NCBI GenBank assembly: GCA_028751875.1
Contig: CM054158.1
Location: 4,995,328-5,059,327 of the forward strand
Source: Rapana venosa
Lineage: Eukaryota > Mollusca > Gastropoda > Neogastropoda > Muricidae
Length of the DNA: 64,000 nt
Direction of reading: 5' to 3'
Positions 33,851 to 44,842 of this stretch are shown here, piece after piece. Position 1 is the first letter of the stretch. Each line of letters starts with the position of its first letter. Both the position numbers and the translations under genes were made by a program. The notes under the pieces were generated by a model. The model was given only the letters and a program-made list of their open reading frames with translations, was not told the DNA's origin and made no database searches.

Positions 33851-34030
33851 GAAAGCCACAGAGAGGTCAAAGGTAAGCAACGCGACCTTCACCCAAATGA
33901 AGGATCCCCTGAAACCCACAGAGGTCAAAGGTGAGCAATAGGATCTTTGCACAAATGTCGGATCCCCTGAAATACACAAGAGAGGTCAAGGGTGAGCAGC
34001 TTGACCTTCACCCAAAAGATGGATCCCCTG
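33851..34030 (+). repeat. ~60 bp minisatellite, 3 units, each with DR1-like site
   Basis: Units begin at about 33,851, 33,912 and 33,970, and each ends GGATCCCCTG. Each has a direct repeat of AGGTCA-like half-sites with one spacer base: 33,864-33,876 (AGGTCA-A-AGGTAA), 33,922-33,934 (AGGTCA-A-AGGTGA) and 33,983-33,995 (AGGTCA-A-GGGTGA). Units 1 and 3 also hold GACCTTCACCCAAA, an AAGGTC half-site on the other strand. DR1 is the known binding pattern of RXR, HNF4 and COUP-type receptors; function here is inferred only from sequence. Confidence 0.7.
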
Positions 34031-34136
34031 ACTTGACTTTCTCCTACTTCTTCAGCATCAGGGCTGAAGTCTGTGGTCTGGAGCATCCAGAAAGTCGTCC
34101 ACAGATGACTTCAGCCTGTGACCTGCAGAAGATGTA

Positions 34137-34144
34137 TGACGTCA
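34137..34144. promoter_or_regulatory. Consensus CRE palindrome TGACGTCA
   Basis: A perfect 8-bp CREB/ATF site about 110 bp downstream of the DR1 minisatellite. A single 8-mer can occur by chance, so its significance is uncertain. Confidence 0.3.
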
Positions 34145-34227
34145 AGTGTGGCTTCTGCCTGTGATCCCCTTGGGGAAGGGGGAGATGGCTGAAGCTTACA
34201 CTCCTGCCTCAGCTTGCAGGTCATGTA

Positions 34228-34522
34228 GTATATGAGGACGGGATAGCTCAGTGGTCAGAGCACTCCCGCTTCCCAAGCTAACGTTAAGCAGCATTAAGTG
34301 TAGTTGCCAAGTGAATGGGTGACCGTTTGTGCGCCTTGGCTTCAGCACAGTCCCCACCAGCTGTAAATGGGTGCCTGCCCTCTTTAGAGTCAGGGAAGGT
34401 AAAACAGCGAGGGAGATGAGATGGGCGCCACCCTCATTATGCTGGGCCCTGGAGAAGCTGAGGTCGTTGACATCTTGCTCCCCAACGACCACATAGGTTA
34501 TGGGAACACCTTTACCTTTTAC
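34228..34522 (+). mobile_element. Family-B chimeric SINE, full length
   Basis: Head GACGGGATAGCTCAGTGG at 34,230-34,247, a diverged 5S-like block (GTTAAGCAGC at 34,283 to GGGTGACCG near 34,325), a TAAATGGGTG segment, GGTAAAACAGCGAGGGAG and the 3' end ATAGGTTATGGGAACACCTT. Short flanking repeats are not obvious. Confidence 0.85.
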
Positions 34523-34985
34523 CATGTAATATCTTCCATAGAGTGCTACTCGGAAAACATTCTGCTTATTTTCACAGATTTTTTAAAGTACGAAGAAAAG
34601 CACTGTGTAATTGTTTTGGGGATTAAGGACATAGAGCAATACCAGGTAGTCACGAGAAAGTTGGAAATAATCATCAAATGAGGATTGCTTGTGTTCCTAC
34701 AGTGTTGACTCTGCACATGCATATTGTGGTTAGGAAGCTCGCAGACGACAAAGAACTGAAAGGGGTGTGTGTTTGCTGAATTTTAAAAAAATTCAAATCT
34801 TTCAAATTTGTGCAAAATCACATGAGTTTTGAGTCAGAGGCAGGTCCTTCACAAAAAAGAGGTTTAAAAAATTATTTCTGTGGATGCCTTAGTACCTGAG
34901 ACATGAATACAAGAGTTATATAGGAAAACAGAAGGAAAAGGGGCACCATTTAAGAGGGTGTATAGCCGAAAAGTGAAGACAGCTT
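34523..34985. other. Unique DNA; no gene recognised
   Basis: AT-rich sequence with only short open frames and no similarity I recognise, followed by a short GT run at 34,998-35,023. Confidence 0.5.
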
Positions 34986-35084
34986 GTCTTGTTGTGGCTG
35001 TGTGTGTGTGTGTGTGTGTGTGGAAGGAGGGAAAGTAGGTCCTGTTTGAACTCAGGCAGAGGCTTCTTAGAGAAAAGTTATATT

Positions 35085-35432
35085 TATTTATTTTATTCTT
35101 TTATATCGAGGATAACGGAATTAGCACTTATGTGCTTTTTCACATCAGTCCCCGTGTGTATGCGGTTTTGTAAATTTTGTCATCTCTTCCCACCGGCGCA
35201 CAATGGTCTACTTTTAAACGAAAAGTGGAACAGGATTTAACCTGTGCGCAACAATTTTTCTGGTGCTTCGCACACGGGCCTCGTTTATATTTCATCCGGA
35301 GGACTTTTGGGGGGGGAAGTGAGTCGCAACGGTGTTTTAACTCTAGGGAAAACATCCCTGAACGGGAATCGAACCCGGGTCGTCAGATTGCGAGCGCAAT
35401 GTTCTAACCACTAGGATATCCCGTCCCCCCCA
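35085..35432 (-). mobile_element. tRNA-derived SINE A, full length
   Basis: Minus-strand copy with a B-box complement GGAATCGAACC near 35,366-35,376 and an A-box complement CCACTAGGATA at about 35,409-35,419. The core, 3' body and A/T tail (35,085-35,110 on the plus strand) follow. A C run and a GT microsatellite border the head. Confidence 0.9.
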
Positions 35433-35466
<34 letters not shown>

Positions 35467-35734
35467 GGTGTCCTTTCTTCTACTACGCACTCTTCAGTCA
35501 TCAATTTGCCGAATATGAACTGGTATCTAAGTGTTGCAGGGGGAATGGTGTGCCCTTTTGTTGATGGTGACAGTTGTTGTTCTTGGAATATCGCACAAAA
35601 TCAAAATGGCATGATGTAGCACGATTTAATAGATATTTAAACTGTATTGTTTCATTTCCTATTGTACTGTATTTGTTGTTTCGTATTGTATGGCTTTGTA
35701 TTCTGTACAACTTTCAGTCAGTGCAGATTTCTTT
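35433..35734. other. GT run and unique DNA; no gene
   Basis: GT repeat at 35,436-35,463, then unclassified sequence with TATTG-rich wording. No gene is seen. Confidence 0.55.
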
Positions 35735-35990
35735 GCATGAAAATCGGGCTGCTCTCCCTTGTGGGAGCGTGTCGCCACAAGAGCAGCGCCACCAATGGAA
35801 AAAAAACCCTGTCAGCTTGAGCATTTGTTTCCGTATTAGAGAGGCTTTTTCTACAGAATTTTGCCAGGGTCCTCTCTGTTGTTGCCGTGGGTTCTTTTGT
35901 GTGCACTAAATGTGTTACACATGGTACCTCCTATTGGGTCTTGTCCGAAAGGGTAGCGCCCAGACCACCACTCAAGGTCTAGTGGAGAGA
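35735..35990 (-). mobile_element. SINE C, partial (body without head)
   Basis: The minus strand includes ACCACTCAAGG-side sequence, a CTTTCGGACAAGAC-like core, the AACCCACGGCAACAACAGAG-like segment and GGTGGCGCTGCTCTTGTGGC with GGAGAGCAGCCCGA-like wording. The tRNA-like boxes at the head are missing or decayed. Confidence 0.75.
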
Positions 35991-36004
35991 AAAGTAAGCT
36001 CAGG

Positions 36005-36250
36005 ATTAGTACACAAAAAATAGCAGAATACAATACAACAAAACATAATACAACCAAATACAATACACCTTAGCACAACACAATCCAACACAACTCAGTG
36101 CAACACAATACCATAGAACACAATGCAATACAACACAACACGATACAACACTGTGCAATACAATAGGATATAGCGTGACGTAATGGAATAGAATATAACA
36201 GATGCGATAACGCAATGTATGTCATAACATAATATTCTTCGATTTGGCAT
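36005..36250. repeat. ACAAT/ACAAC pentanucleotide-like repeat, decayed
   Basis: Repeated ACAATACAAC, ACACAATACA and similar words. A related purer repeat is at 49,035-49,110. Confidence 0.7.
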
Positions 36251-36525
36251 AACACAATATATTATGTGAAGGCACGATATAGAATTACATGCCCTAAAAA
36301 TGACATAATATTACGTGACTTATATTTCAACCCCGTGTAATAATGTCACCAATAACACACATGATAATAAACGGTCCCCCCCCCCCCACTCCCACACACA
36401 CACCTTCCCTCTTACGCTTTCCTTGCAAATTCATCAGATATGAACTCAGAGTGAAAGCATTATTTGTTGTTGTTGTTGTTGTTGTTGTTTATTTTTCTTT
36501 TCTCCCCCTTACAATCTTATCTAAG
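36251..36525. other. Unique DNA; no gene
   Basis: Unclassified sequence with a C run (36,377-36,388) and a (GTT)n run at 36,466-36,490. No gene is seen. Confidence 0.5.
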
Positions 36526-36699
36526 AGAGAGAGAGAGCAATCTCCAGGCGAGATCAAAATAGTTGTTTTGTGTGTGTATTGTGTGAGAGAGATATTAAGA
36601 TAGAAGAGTGGTGGCGTGCGTGCGTGTGTGTGCGTGTGTGTGTGCGAGTGTGTGTGTGTGCGAGTGTGGTGTTTTGTGCGTGTGTGTGTGTGTGTGAGA

Positions 36700-36734
<35 letters not shown>

Positions 36735-36738
36735 GTGC

Positions 36739-36773
<35 letters not shown>

Positions 36774-37025
36774 GTGTGTGCGCCCCGCGAGTGTGTAAGT
36801 GTGTATGTGTGTGTTTGTGAGTAAGATAAAGAGAGAAGAGAGAGATAGAGAGAGAGAGAGAGTGTGTGTTGTGTGTGGGTGTGTGTATGGTGAGAAGATA
36901 AAGAGAGAGAAGTGTGTGTGTTGCGTGTGTGCATGTTTGTATGTGTGTGTGCGTGCGTGCGTATTCGGGTTGTGTGTGTGTGGTGTTGTGTTGTGTGTGT
37001 GCGCGCGCGCGCGCGCGCTAGCGCA
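36526..37025. repeat. Compound GA / GT / CG microsatellite cluster
   Basis: GA runs alternate with long GT runs (36,620-36,780) and an alternating GC run (36,999-37,018). The purine-pyrimidine alternation makes it a Z-DNA candidate. All frames are repeat-derived. Confidence 0.9.
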
Positions 37026-37385
37026 ACACATCACAAAGGAGTAAGTGTTACGTATCAGGTATTCATTATTTTCGTTCAGCATGGAGCTACTTGGGTTCTT
37101 TTTTTTATCAACAGCATTCTCTCCCCTCTCTCTCTCTCCATTTTCTAACATTGGGTTTTGCCATCGATGTTCTCTTTTCCGCTCATCTCTGTGTGGCACC
37201 TCCCCCCCCCCCCCCCCCCCCCCCCCCCACTCCACCCCCCTTCCCCACTTGTCTTGCGCTAAATACTTTCTGCTTTCCTTCTCACTTTTCCTTTCTGTTG
37301 GTGTTCATGCCAGTGTCTGCGTTTATTTATGGTCTTATTTTCAGGCGAACTTCTGTTGATGACAACACATACATACATATATAGA

Positions 37386-37526
37386 TATGTGGATCGGTGG
37401 TCTAGAGGTAACGCGCCTGTCTAGAAAGCGAAAAGTCCGGGTCTGAAGTGTGCGGCGGTTCGTACCCCGTTTGGACCGGAAATTTTTCCCCCATCCATTA
37501 GACCATGAGTGGTGGTCTGGGCGCTA

Positions 37527-37557
<31 letters not shown>

Positions 37558-37895
37558 CGTGTGTTACACGTAATTATTCACGTAATTATTTAGCGCACGT
37601 AAAAAACCCCACGGCAACAAGAGAGTTGTCCCTGGCAAAATTCTTAGAAAAAAGCCACTCTGATAGGGAAACAAATACAGCTGCAGAAAAAAAAAAAAAA
37701 AAGGGTGAAAGGGTGGCGCAGCGCTAAGTGGCGACGCGTTCTCCCGCTCTCCCCGGGGAGAGCAGCCCGAATTTCACGGAGAGAAATCTGCCATGACTTA
37801 AAGTGGTATGAAATAAAATCTGAGCGCTTTGATTTGTTGCTTTACAAGATTCAAACGGGTATATAAATTCCATACATTAATTATTATTATTATTA
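37386..37895 (+). mobile_element. SINE C, full length, with LINE-like 3' tail
   Basis: A-box TGGTCTAGAGG at 37,398-37,408 and B-box GGTTCGTACCC at 37,457-37,467 mark the tRNA-like head. The core TCTTTCGGATGAGACGATAA, the segment around GGCAACAAGAGAGTTGTCCC, an A run, GGTGGCGCAG and CTCTCCCCGGGGAGAGCAGC follow. After GACTTAAAGTGGTATGAAAT it continues into AGCGCTTTGATTTG, TTTACAAGATT and TATATAAATTCCAT with an ATT repeat. The same terminal wording ends the LINE at 31,700-32,550. Confidence 0.85.
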
Positions 37896-37899
37896 TATT

Positions 37900-38134
37900 T
37901 TAGATATACATACATACATATATACATACATACATACATATATAGATATACATACATACATACACACATACATACACACATACATACACAAAACAAACAT
38001 ACATACACACACATACATACATACGTACGTACGTACGTCCATACATACATACATACATACATACATACATACATACATACACACATACACACATGTGTGT
38101 GTAAGGGTGGAGAGAGAGAGAGAGAGAGAGAGAG

Positions 38135-38178
<44 letters not shown>

Positions 38179-38185
38179 AAACAGA

Positions 38186-38216
<31 letters not shown>

Positions 38217-38220
38217 CACA

Positions 38221-38253
<33 letters not shown>

Positions 38254-38347
38254 GAGGGAGACAGAGACAAACAGATATACATACAGACAGATAGGCGCAC
38301 CAAGACACAGATACATATACATATATTCACACACACGCACGCACACA

Positions 38348-38395
<48 letters not shown>
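37900..38395. repeat. (ACAT)n, (GACA)n, GA and CA microsatellite cluster
   Basis: ACAT/TACATACA repeats (37,905-38,093) with a CGTA run, then GA (38,110-38,168), GACA (38,168-38,180, 38,221-38,255) and CA (38,345-38,394) repeats. Confidence 0.95.
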
Positions 38396-38397
<2 letters not shown>

Positions 38398-38719
38398 CGC
38401 AGCCCCGAGCTGACCCTTGTGGTCGGCGCGGCTATAAACACACAAGATTGGATTGGACATCATGGAGAGAGGGGGAAGAGGACGTCATGTCGTTACTCAA
38501 TATTACACAGCATTGCTGACAATGCTACAACAATGACACAACAAGGATATCAATCAACAACAAATCACAACAAACAAACACCCATTTCCACCCCCGAAAA
38601 AAAAAACCCAAAACCCAACCATACCAAAACATGTTTTTGTATGTAACAACTTTGTCGACACCCCCATGAAAAGCCATAGCGATCAAGGCCATTGATAACC
38701 AACAGCCACATAAATAAAA
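38396..38719. other. Unique DNA; no gene
   Basis: Mixed sequence with CAACA-rich wording and no recognisable repeat or coding region. Confidence 0.5.
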
Positions 38720-39090
38720 CCCAAACAAATCAACCCCCCCACTCCCCCTCCCCGCTCCGCCCCCCCCCCCCCCCCCACCTATCCATCCAACCAAAAAGAA
38801 AACCTACTACACCCCACACACATGCACGCGCGCGCGCACACAAAGCACAAACACACATGCACGCACGCACGCGCGCGCGCGCGCACGCACACACAAACAT
38901 GCACGCGCGCGCGCCACACAAACATGCACGCACGCACGCACAACACACACACACTGCGCACGCACGCGGGGCGAGCCCCACAAAAGAACACCCCAAGCCC
39001 CCCCCACACACCCCACACAAAAACAAACACACCCCAAATCATCCCCCCCCCCCCCCTCCCCCCCCCCCCCCCCCCCCCCCACCACACACC
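38720..39090. repeat. C-run, CG/CA and C-rich low-complexity tracts
   Basis: C runs at 38,759-38,777 and about 39,043-39,080 bracket CA/CG alternation with GCGCGCGCGC stretches at 38,828-38,840 and 38,872-38,884. The C runs probably contain length errors. Confidence 0.85.
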
Positions 39091-39295
39091 TCACAAACGC
39101 CACACCTAGACAATCAACCGCCATAAATGACAGGGAAAACCCTGATGTCATAGGGGAAGTCACGTAGGGGGGGAAGTTTCTGACTGCGCGTCGCGTGCGC
39201 ATGCGTATCAGGGCAACAGCCCGCCAAACCGATATTATTTTGTTTTCCCCTTAAAATCCTTTTTGAACTGTTTGCTGAGAACAAAGCGGGGAAAA

Positions 39296-39330
<35 letters not shown>

Positions 39331-39540
39331 AAAGGGGGGGGGGGTGGATAGGGGGGGGGGGGGAATGACTGAATAAGGGTGAAAAAGTTTTTGAATGACA
39401 TTTTCGTGTTAACAGCTCTAGCGACCTACTTCTCAGAGCGTGACAGTCTGTATCAGTGCATCAATATCATGATATGTGGACAGCCCAAAAAAAAAACCCG
39501 CAACAGCACAAGACTTTTTTAAAAAACCAAAAGAGGGGTT
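39091..39540. other. Unique DNA with a poly-G block; no gene
   Basis: Short unique sequence around a G run at 39,296-39,362. No coding region or RNA is seen. Confidence 0.55.
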
Positions 39541-39569
39541 TCTTTATTATTATGCTTTAAACTACGCAT

Positions 39570-39910
39570 ACTGATGCACACAAACACACATACAGACCAC
39601 AGACTTACAAGCAGACAGACATTGACAAAGACACAGACACGGGCATACAGACAGACAGACAGACAGACACAACGACAGACACACACACAAAACCATACAC
39701 ACACACCAACACGGAGAAAGAGAGAGAGAGAAAAGGGGAGAGAGAGAGGAGAGAAGAACAACAGACAACAGAAAACAGCCAGTCAGCGAGAGAGACAGAG
39801 AAAACAAGAAAGACGGGGAGAGACAGACAGAACACGGGGCACAGAGAGAGACAAGACAAGAAAAACAGACAACAGACAAAACAGACAGAGACCGAGGAGA
39901 AGAGAAGGAG
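39570..39910. repeat. GACA / ACAGACAC microsatellite tract
   Basis: CAGACAGACAGACA-type repeats with GA segments. The long frames are repeat-derived. Confidence 0.85.
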
Positions 39911-40029
39911 CCGCGGGAAAGGCCCAAAACAAAAGCCCAACAGACAGAGAATTAAATCTGCACAGGGATAAGAAACCGAAAAGCCGTGATTACACAGAAT
40001 CCTTTTTGGGAGCTGAAATTACCAAAAGC

Positions 40030-40320
40030 TGATGTGTGTGTGCGTGGTGTTGTGTGTGTGTGGTGTGTGGTTTTGGGGTGTGTGTGAGTTGTGTGTGTGT
40101 GTGTGTGGTGTTTGTGGTGTGTGTGTGTGCAAAGTCAAATCAAAGTCAAAGTCAAACTTTTTTTTTTCAAGGGTAGTTTGAATAAGCATGAAATTTCTTT
40201 TTTTTGTGTGTTTGGGGTGTGTGGGTGTGTTTTGTGTGTGTGGTGTGTGTGTGGGGTGTGTTTGTTGTGTTGTGTGTGTGTGTGTGTGTTGGGGTGTGTG
40301 TGTTGTTGTAAGTAAGTAAA
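40030..40320. repeat. GT tracts flanking an AGTCAAA repeat
   Basis: GT-rich runs (40,031-40,130, 40,205-40,310) flank GTCAAATCAAAGTCAAAGTC at 40,134-40,153 and a short segment GGGTAGTTTGAATAAGCA that resembles 22,680-22,695. Confidence 0.75.
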
Positions 40321-40910
40321 AAGTAAAAAAGCCCCTTTAAATTTTTAACGTTTTTTTTCCCCCTTAAAAGGATCCCAGAGGCCCTAAAATAGGAGACTAA
40401 ATGAAAGAGATGGTAAAGATAGATAGAAGGTCTACCTGTTGGTGCGGCGAGTTTTGGGTTGTGTGGGTGTGGGGTGTGTGGGGTGTGTGTGTGGGGTTTG
40501 GTGGGGGGTGTGGGTTTTTCCATAAAGAAAAAAAAGGGGAAATACACAATTCTTAACAAAAAACAGATCAAGAAAAACATTTTTTTAAATGTTGTGTGTA
40601 GGGGTTATGTGGGTGTGTGTGTGTGTGTGGTTGTGTGTGTTTTTTTGGGGTGTGGAGGACGGGGGTAAAAAAGTGAAAAGAGAGGGGGAGGGAAGAGAGG
40701 GGCATATGTGTGTGAAAGAGAGGAGAGCAGACAGACACAATAGAGACCGAGAGAGACACAGAAGAGAATGCATGTGAGGGGAGAGAGGGGAAAAAGAAAA
40801 AAAATAGAGAGAGAGCAAGGGAAAGAGAGAGAAAAAAAGAAGGCATAAAGAAAGAGAGAGACAACAGACAGACAAAAAAAACAGAGAGAAGAGAGAAAAG
40901 AAGAAATAAA
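40321..40910. other. Low-complexity and poor-quality sequence; no gene
   Basis: GT, G-rich and GA segments with smeared homopolymers. There is nothing I can assign. Confidence 0.5.
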
Positions 40911-41500
<590 letters not shown>

Positions 41501-42055
41501 ACAAAACAAAACACACACGGCGCGCGCGCGCGCGCACGTATCTGTACCCTGAAAAATAAAATTATTCACCCCCTATCTCTCTGCCTCTCTCTCTTCTCTT
41601 CTGCCTGTCTGTCTGTCTGCCCTTCTCTCCCTCTCCACACAACACACCACAACAACACACACAACACCACACACACACACACAACACACACACACAACAC
41701 ACCCCACACACACACCCACAAACAGATACAGACACAGAGATACACACACACAGTCGTCAAATACACTTTGAGTAAAACAATTTAAAAAATCGAAACAACA
41801 AAAAACCCAACCACACAACACACACAAAACACACACACACCACACACCCACCACAAAACACACACACACACGGGCGCGCGGCGCACACACACACCCACAC
41901 AACACGAAAACACCACGCACACACACAAAAACCCGCAACCAAACCCCCACAAACAGATAACCACACACACACACACACACACCACACACCCCACCCCCAC
42001 CCCCCACCCCCGACACACACTCCCCCCCCCCCACACACACACACGCACACAAAAG

Positions 42056-42099
<44 letters not shown>

Positions 42100-42114
42100 A
42101 CAACACACACAAAG
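41501..42114. repeat. CA-rich microsatellite cluster; 5' copy of a short direct repeat
   Basis: GC alternation at 41,519-41,535, then CTGAAAAATAAAATTATTCA around 41,550 (a near copy recurs at 42,430), pyrimidine repeats and several CA tracts up to 42,110. Confidence 0.8.
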
Positions 42115-42310
42115 TTCTTCGGATGAGACTATAAAACCGACGTCCTGTGGACACACAGAACATCTTGCGCACACGTTAAATCCTGTTCCGCTTTGGAACA
42201 GATGACAAAATCAGAAAACTGCATACACATGGCGTTTGGATGTAAAAAAAAACCCACACCCACATGAATTCTTATTCCATTAACCTCGATATGAAAAATT
42301 AAATAAACAG
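42115..42310 (+). mobile_element. SINE A, 3' half
   Basis: Starts at the core (TTCGGATGAGACTATAAAAC) directly after a CA tract. It contains CATCTTGCGCACACGTTAAA, GAACAGATGACAAAATC and the end ATTCCATTAACCTCGATATG. The tRNA-like head is missing. Confidence 0.8.
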
Positions 42311-42331
42311 CACCCCTCTCTCTCTCTCTCC

Positions 42332-42366
<35 letters not shown>

Positions 42367-42555
42367 CTTCCATCTCTCTCCCTCTCTCTCTCTCTCCTCT
42401 TTCAAGTATGTGAATGCGTATCTGTAACCCTTGAAAAATAAAGATTATTCATCCCCTATCTCTCTGTCTCTCTCACACACACACATACCTACATACATAC
42501 ATATCTATCTATCTATCTAACTATCTATCTATCTGCATATATATATATATATATA

Positions 42556-42608
<53 letters not shown>

Positions 42609-42620
42609 TATAATATAAAT
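42311..42620. repeat. CT, ATCT and TA microsatellites
   Basis: CT runs (42,318-42,400), (TCTA)n near 42,500-42,530 and a (TA)n run at 42,537-42,612. A near copy of 41,538-41,580 lies at 42,418-42,470. Confidence 0.9.
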
Positions 42621-42684
42621 AGTTGTCTTCATAAAAACTCACACTTCTGCCAGGCCCCATTCCCTCCAGGTAAAATAATAAAAC

Positions 42685-42800
42685 AGTAATAAAAACACAA
42701 CTAACTGTGTTCAGCGTCGTTTGCTTTTTAATCATTCCGGTGAAAATTTGCTGCAATGATTAAAAAAGAGATGGAGCTGAACGCAGTTGTGTTTTTATTA
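42685..42800. repeat. Small palindromic hairpin, MITE-like
   Basis: Outer arms TAAAAACACAACTAACTGTG (from 42,690) and its complement within GCTGAACGCAGTTGTGTTTT (to 42,797), and inner arms CTTTTTAATCATT (about 42,724) and AATGATTAAAAAA (about 42,755), form one nested hairpin with a short loop. It sits exactly at the inner end of the right inverted-repeat arm. Confidence 0.7.
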
Positions 42801-42844
42801 ATACATATATATATGTGTGTGTGTGTGTGCGCGCGCGTGTGTCA

Positions 42845-42905
<61 letters not shown>

Positions 42906-42979
42906 CGGAAGGCAGGAGACAGATAGACAAAGACTCATTCATGATCAGGAAACTTTTTACAATCAAAACCAGAAACAAA

Positions 42980-43960
42980 AGCCGTCATAGCACAGTGGTT
43001 AGGGCCTTGGGTTACGGAATGGAAGGTCGCGGGTTCGAATCCCATAAGAGTCATTGGGATTTTTCGGACTCCGGTCGGCTCCTACCCAGAGTGAGTGTGC
43101 TGTGGGCTCAGTGGGAAGACTGGGATCACACAGTCGACCTTCATTCATCCACTGTACGGATGCGATTTTAAGTGTTACTCGCATTACCTGACCAACACTG
43201 CAGGTGTCTGTATCTCTCGGGCCCGGTTGACGCTGGGATATATTATAATTGTAAGCGTAGAGTACAAGCATGTCGAGTCTCAAAGCACATGCACTTCTAC
43301 AGCAGCATCATTACGTCATCCTAATTATCATTGATCATCATGCAATAAAAAAAAATTGCATCTGATTCGGTGGCTCTGGTTGCTCTTGTCTCATGGTGAC
43401 CTCAGATTCGGTTTACCCTTACACTTCTGTGCCTGTGGCGAGTTTGTGTCGGGGCCTTTGGGGTTGGAGGTTCGCGAGGGACGGTCATTGGAGGGACGTT
43501 GTGGTGGATGCCACCTCGGGTGGGCAACTCATTCAGTCTGGCTCCGCGACTTAGCTAATACTGTCGCTAGTAGGGGGCTTAGTAGGCCACTTAGTAGGTC
43601 CTGTGTATGTTAGCTCAGAACAGTAACAAATGAACGCCACCAAAGTGACCCAGCAGCAGTGCAGGGCCCCTCTGGCTGGTGGTGCCACGGCAGCCTGATA
43701 TTGATGAGCTCCCTGTGGACTTGACGGATGAGACTATAAACCGAGGCCCCGTGTGCGAACGCATGCAGAACATCTTGGCACACGTTAAATCCTGTTCCCC
43801 TTTTCGAAAGAGTAGGCCATTGTGTGCCGGTGGGAACAGATGACAAAATTTACAAAACCGCATACACACGGGGACTAGATGTACAAAAAAAGCACCTGAG
43901 TGCTTATTCCATTAGCCTCGATATAAAATAATAAATAAATAATAAATAAATAAAATAAAA
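42980..43960 (+). mobile_element. Long composite SINE D
   Basis: A-box TAGCACAGTGG at 42,988-42,998 and B-box GGTTCGAATCC at 43,032-43,042 give a good Pol III promoter. The body continues about 680 bp without recognised domains (for example GACCTCAGATTCGG, AGTAGGGGGCTTAGTAGG, ACCCAGCAGCAGTGCAGGGC), then the SINE A 3' half starts at the GATGAGACTATAAACCGAGG core (43,727). The tail is ATAAATAAATAATAAATAAA. At about 950 bp it is long for a SINE, so nested insertion of one element into another is an alternative. The Asp/His-rich short frames are not convincing genes. Confidence 0.7.
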
Positions 43961-44539
43961 TAAATGATTCTGGATATGGCTGTGGCGGGCAGATTGAAAT
44001 GAAATGAGCAGGTGGGAACAGCAGGACGGAAGATGAGACAGCGAAAAAGAAAAGTGAACAAAAAAAGATACTATGCAACAAGAACTATAACAACTGTATT
44101 TAAATGAAAAACTGTTAAAACGAGGCAAAAATTTGAAGAAAAAAACGCATATTATTAATAACACAAACAAGCAATAAGACGTAAAAAATAACGAGACATA
44201 TATCGATAAACCCGACATAAATAATCAACAAACACCCCCCCCCCCCCCCCCCTCCCTCCTCAACCTCCCCCCCCTCCCCCTTGTAAAAGGAGTCCCCATA
44301 ACCTCCCCCTTACCTAACAAAAAAACCCACCAAAACAAAAACAAGCAAACTAATCTAGATAACGCCCGCAACAACCCGACAAAAATTCTGATGAAAACGT
44401 CGCTCTCACACACACACACACACACACACCCTACGGAGCTAACCTCACCACAAAACCATCTAAATTCTTGTTCCTGGTTTGCCTCCAATCGTCCAAAAGC
44501 AACGATACCTTCACCCTGGCAAGAGCAGCCAAGGTCGAC
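43961..44539. other. Unique DNA with a C run; no gene
   Basis: Mirror of 26,740-27,310, including a C run at 44,234-44,252 and CA repeats at 44,404-44,428. No gene is seen. Confidence 0.55.
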
Positions 44540-44806
44540 AACTCAGTTTAGTCAGCCAACACAATCACAATAGCGCGGAAGAGGACGCAGCTTCGGGCTA
44601 AAATAGACTACGGATTTCCCCCTTTTTTTGTCCGGTTGCACAACTTGATATGTTTTATCCTCTCACTAATGAAGGGAATCCCCTAGCTCTCCGCGGAAGA
44701 CTTTTTGGTTGGTTGGTTGGTGTTAAGTGTCTGTTTGTCTGTGTGGACAAAAACGTGCACTTATCATAATTATTCCTCTCTCCTTTTCTCTTCTCTCTCT
44801 CCTCTC

Positions 44807-44842
<36 letters not shown>

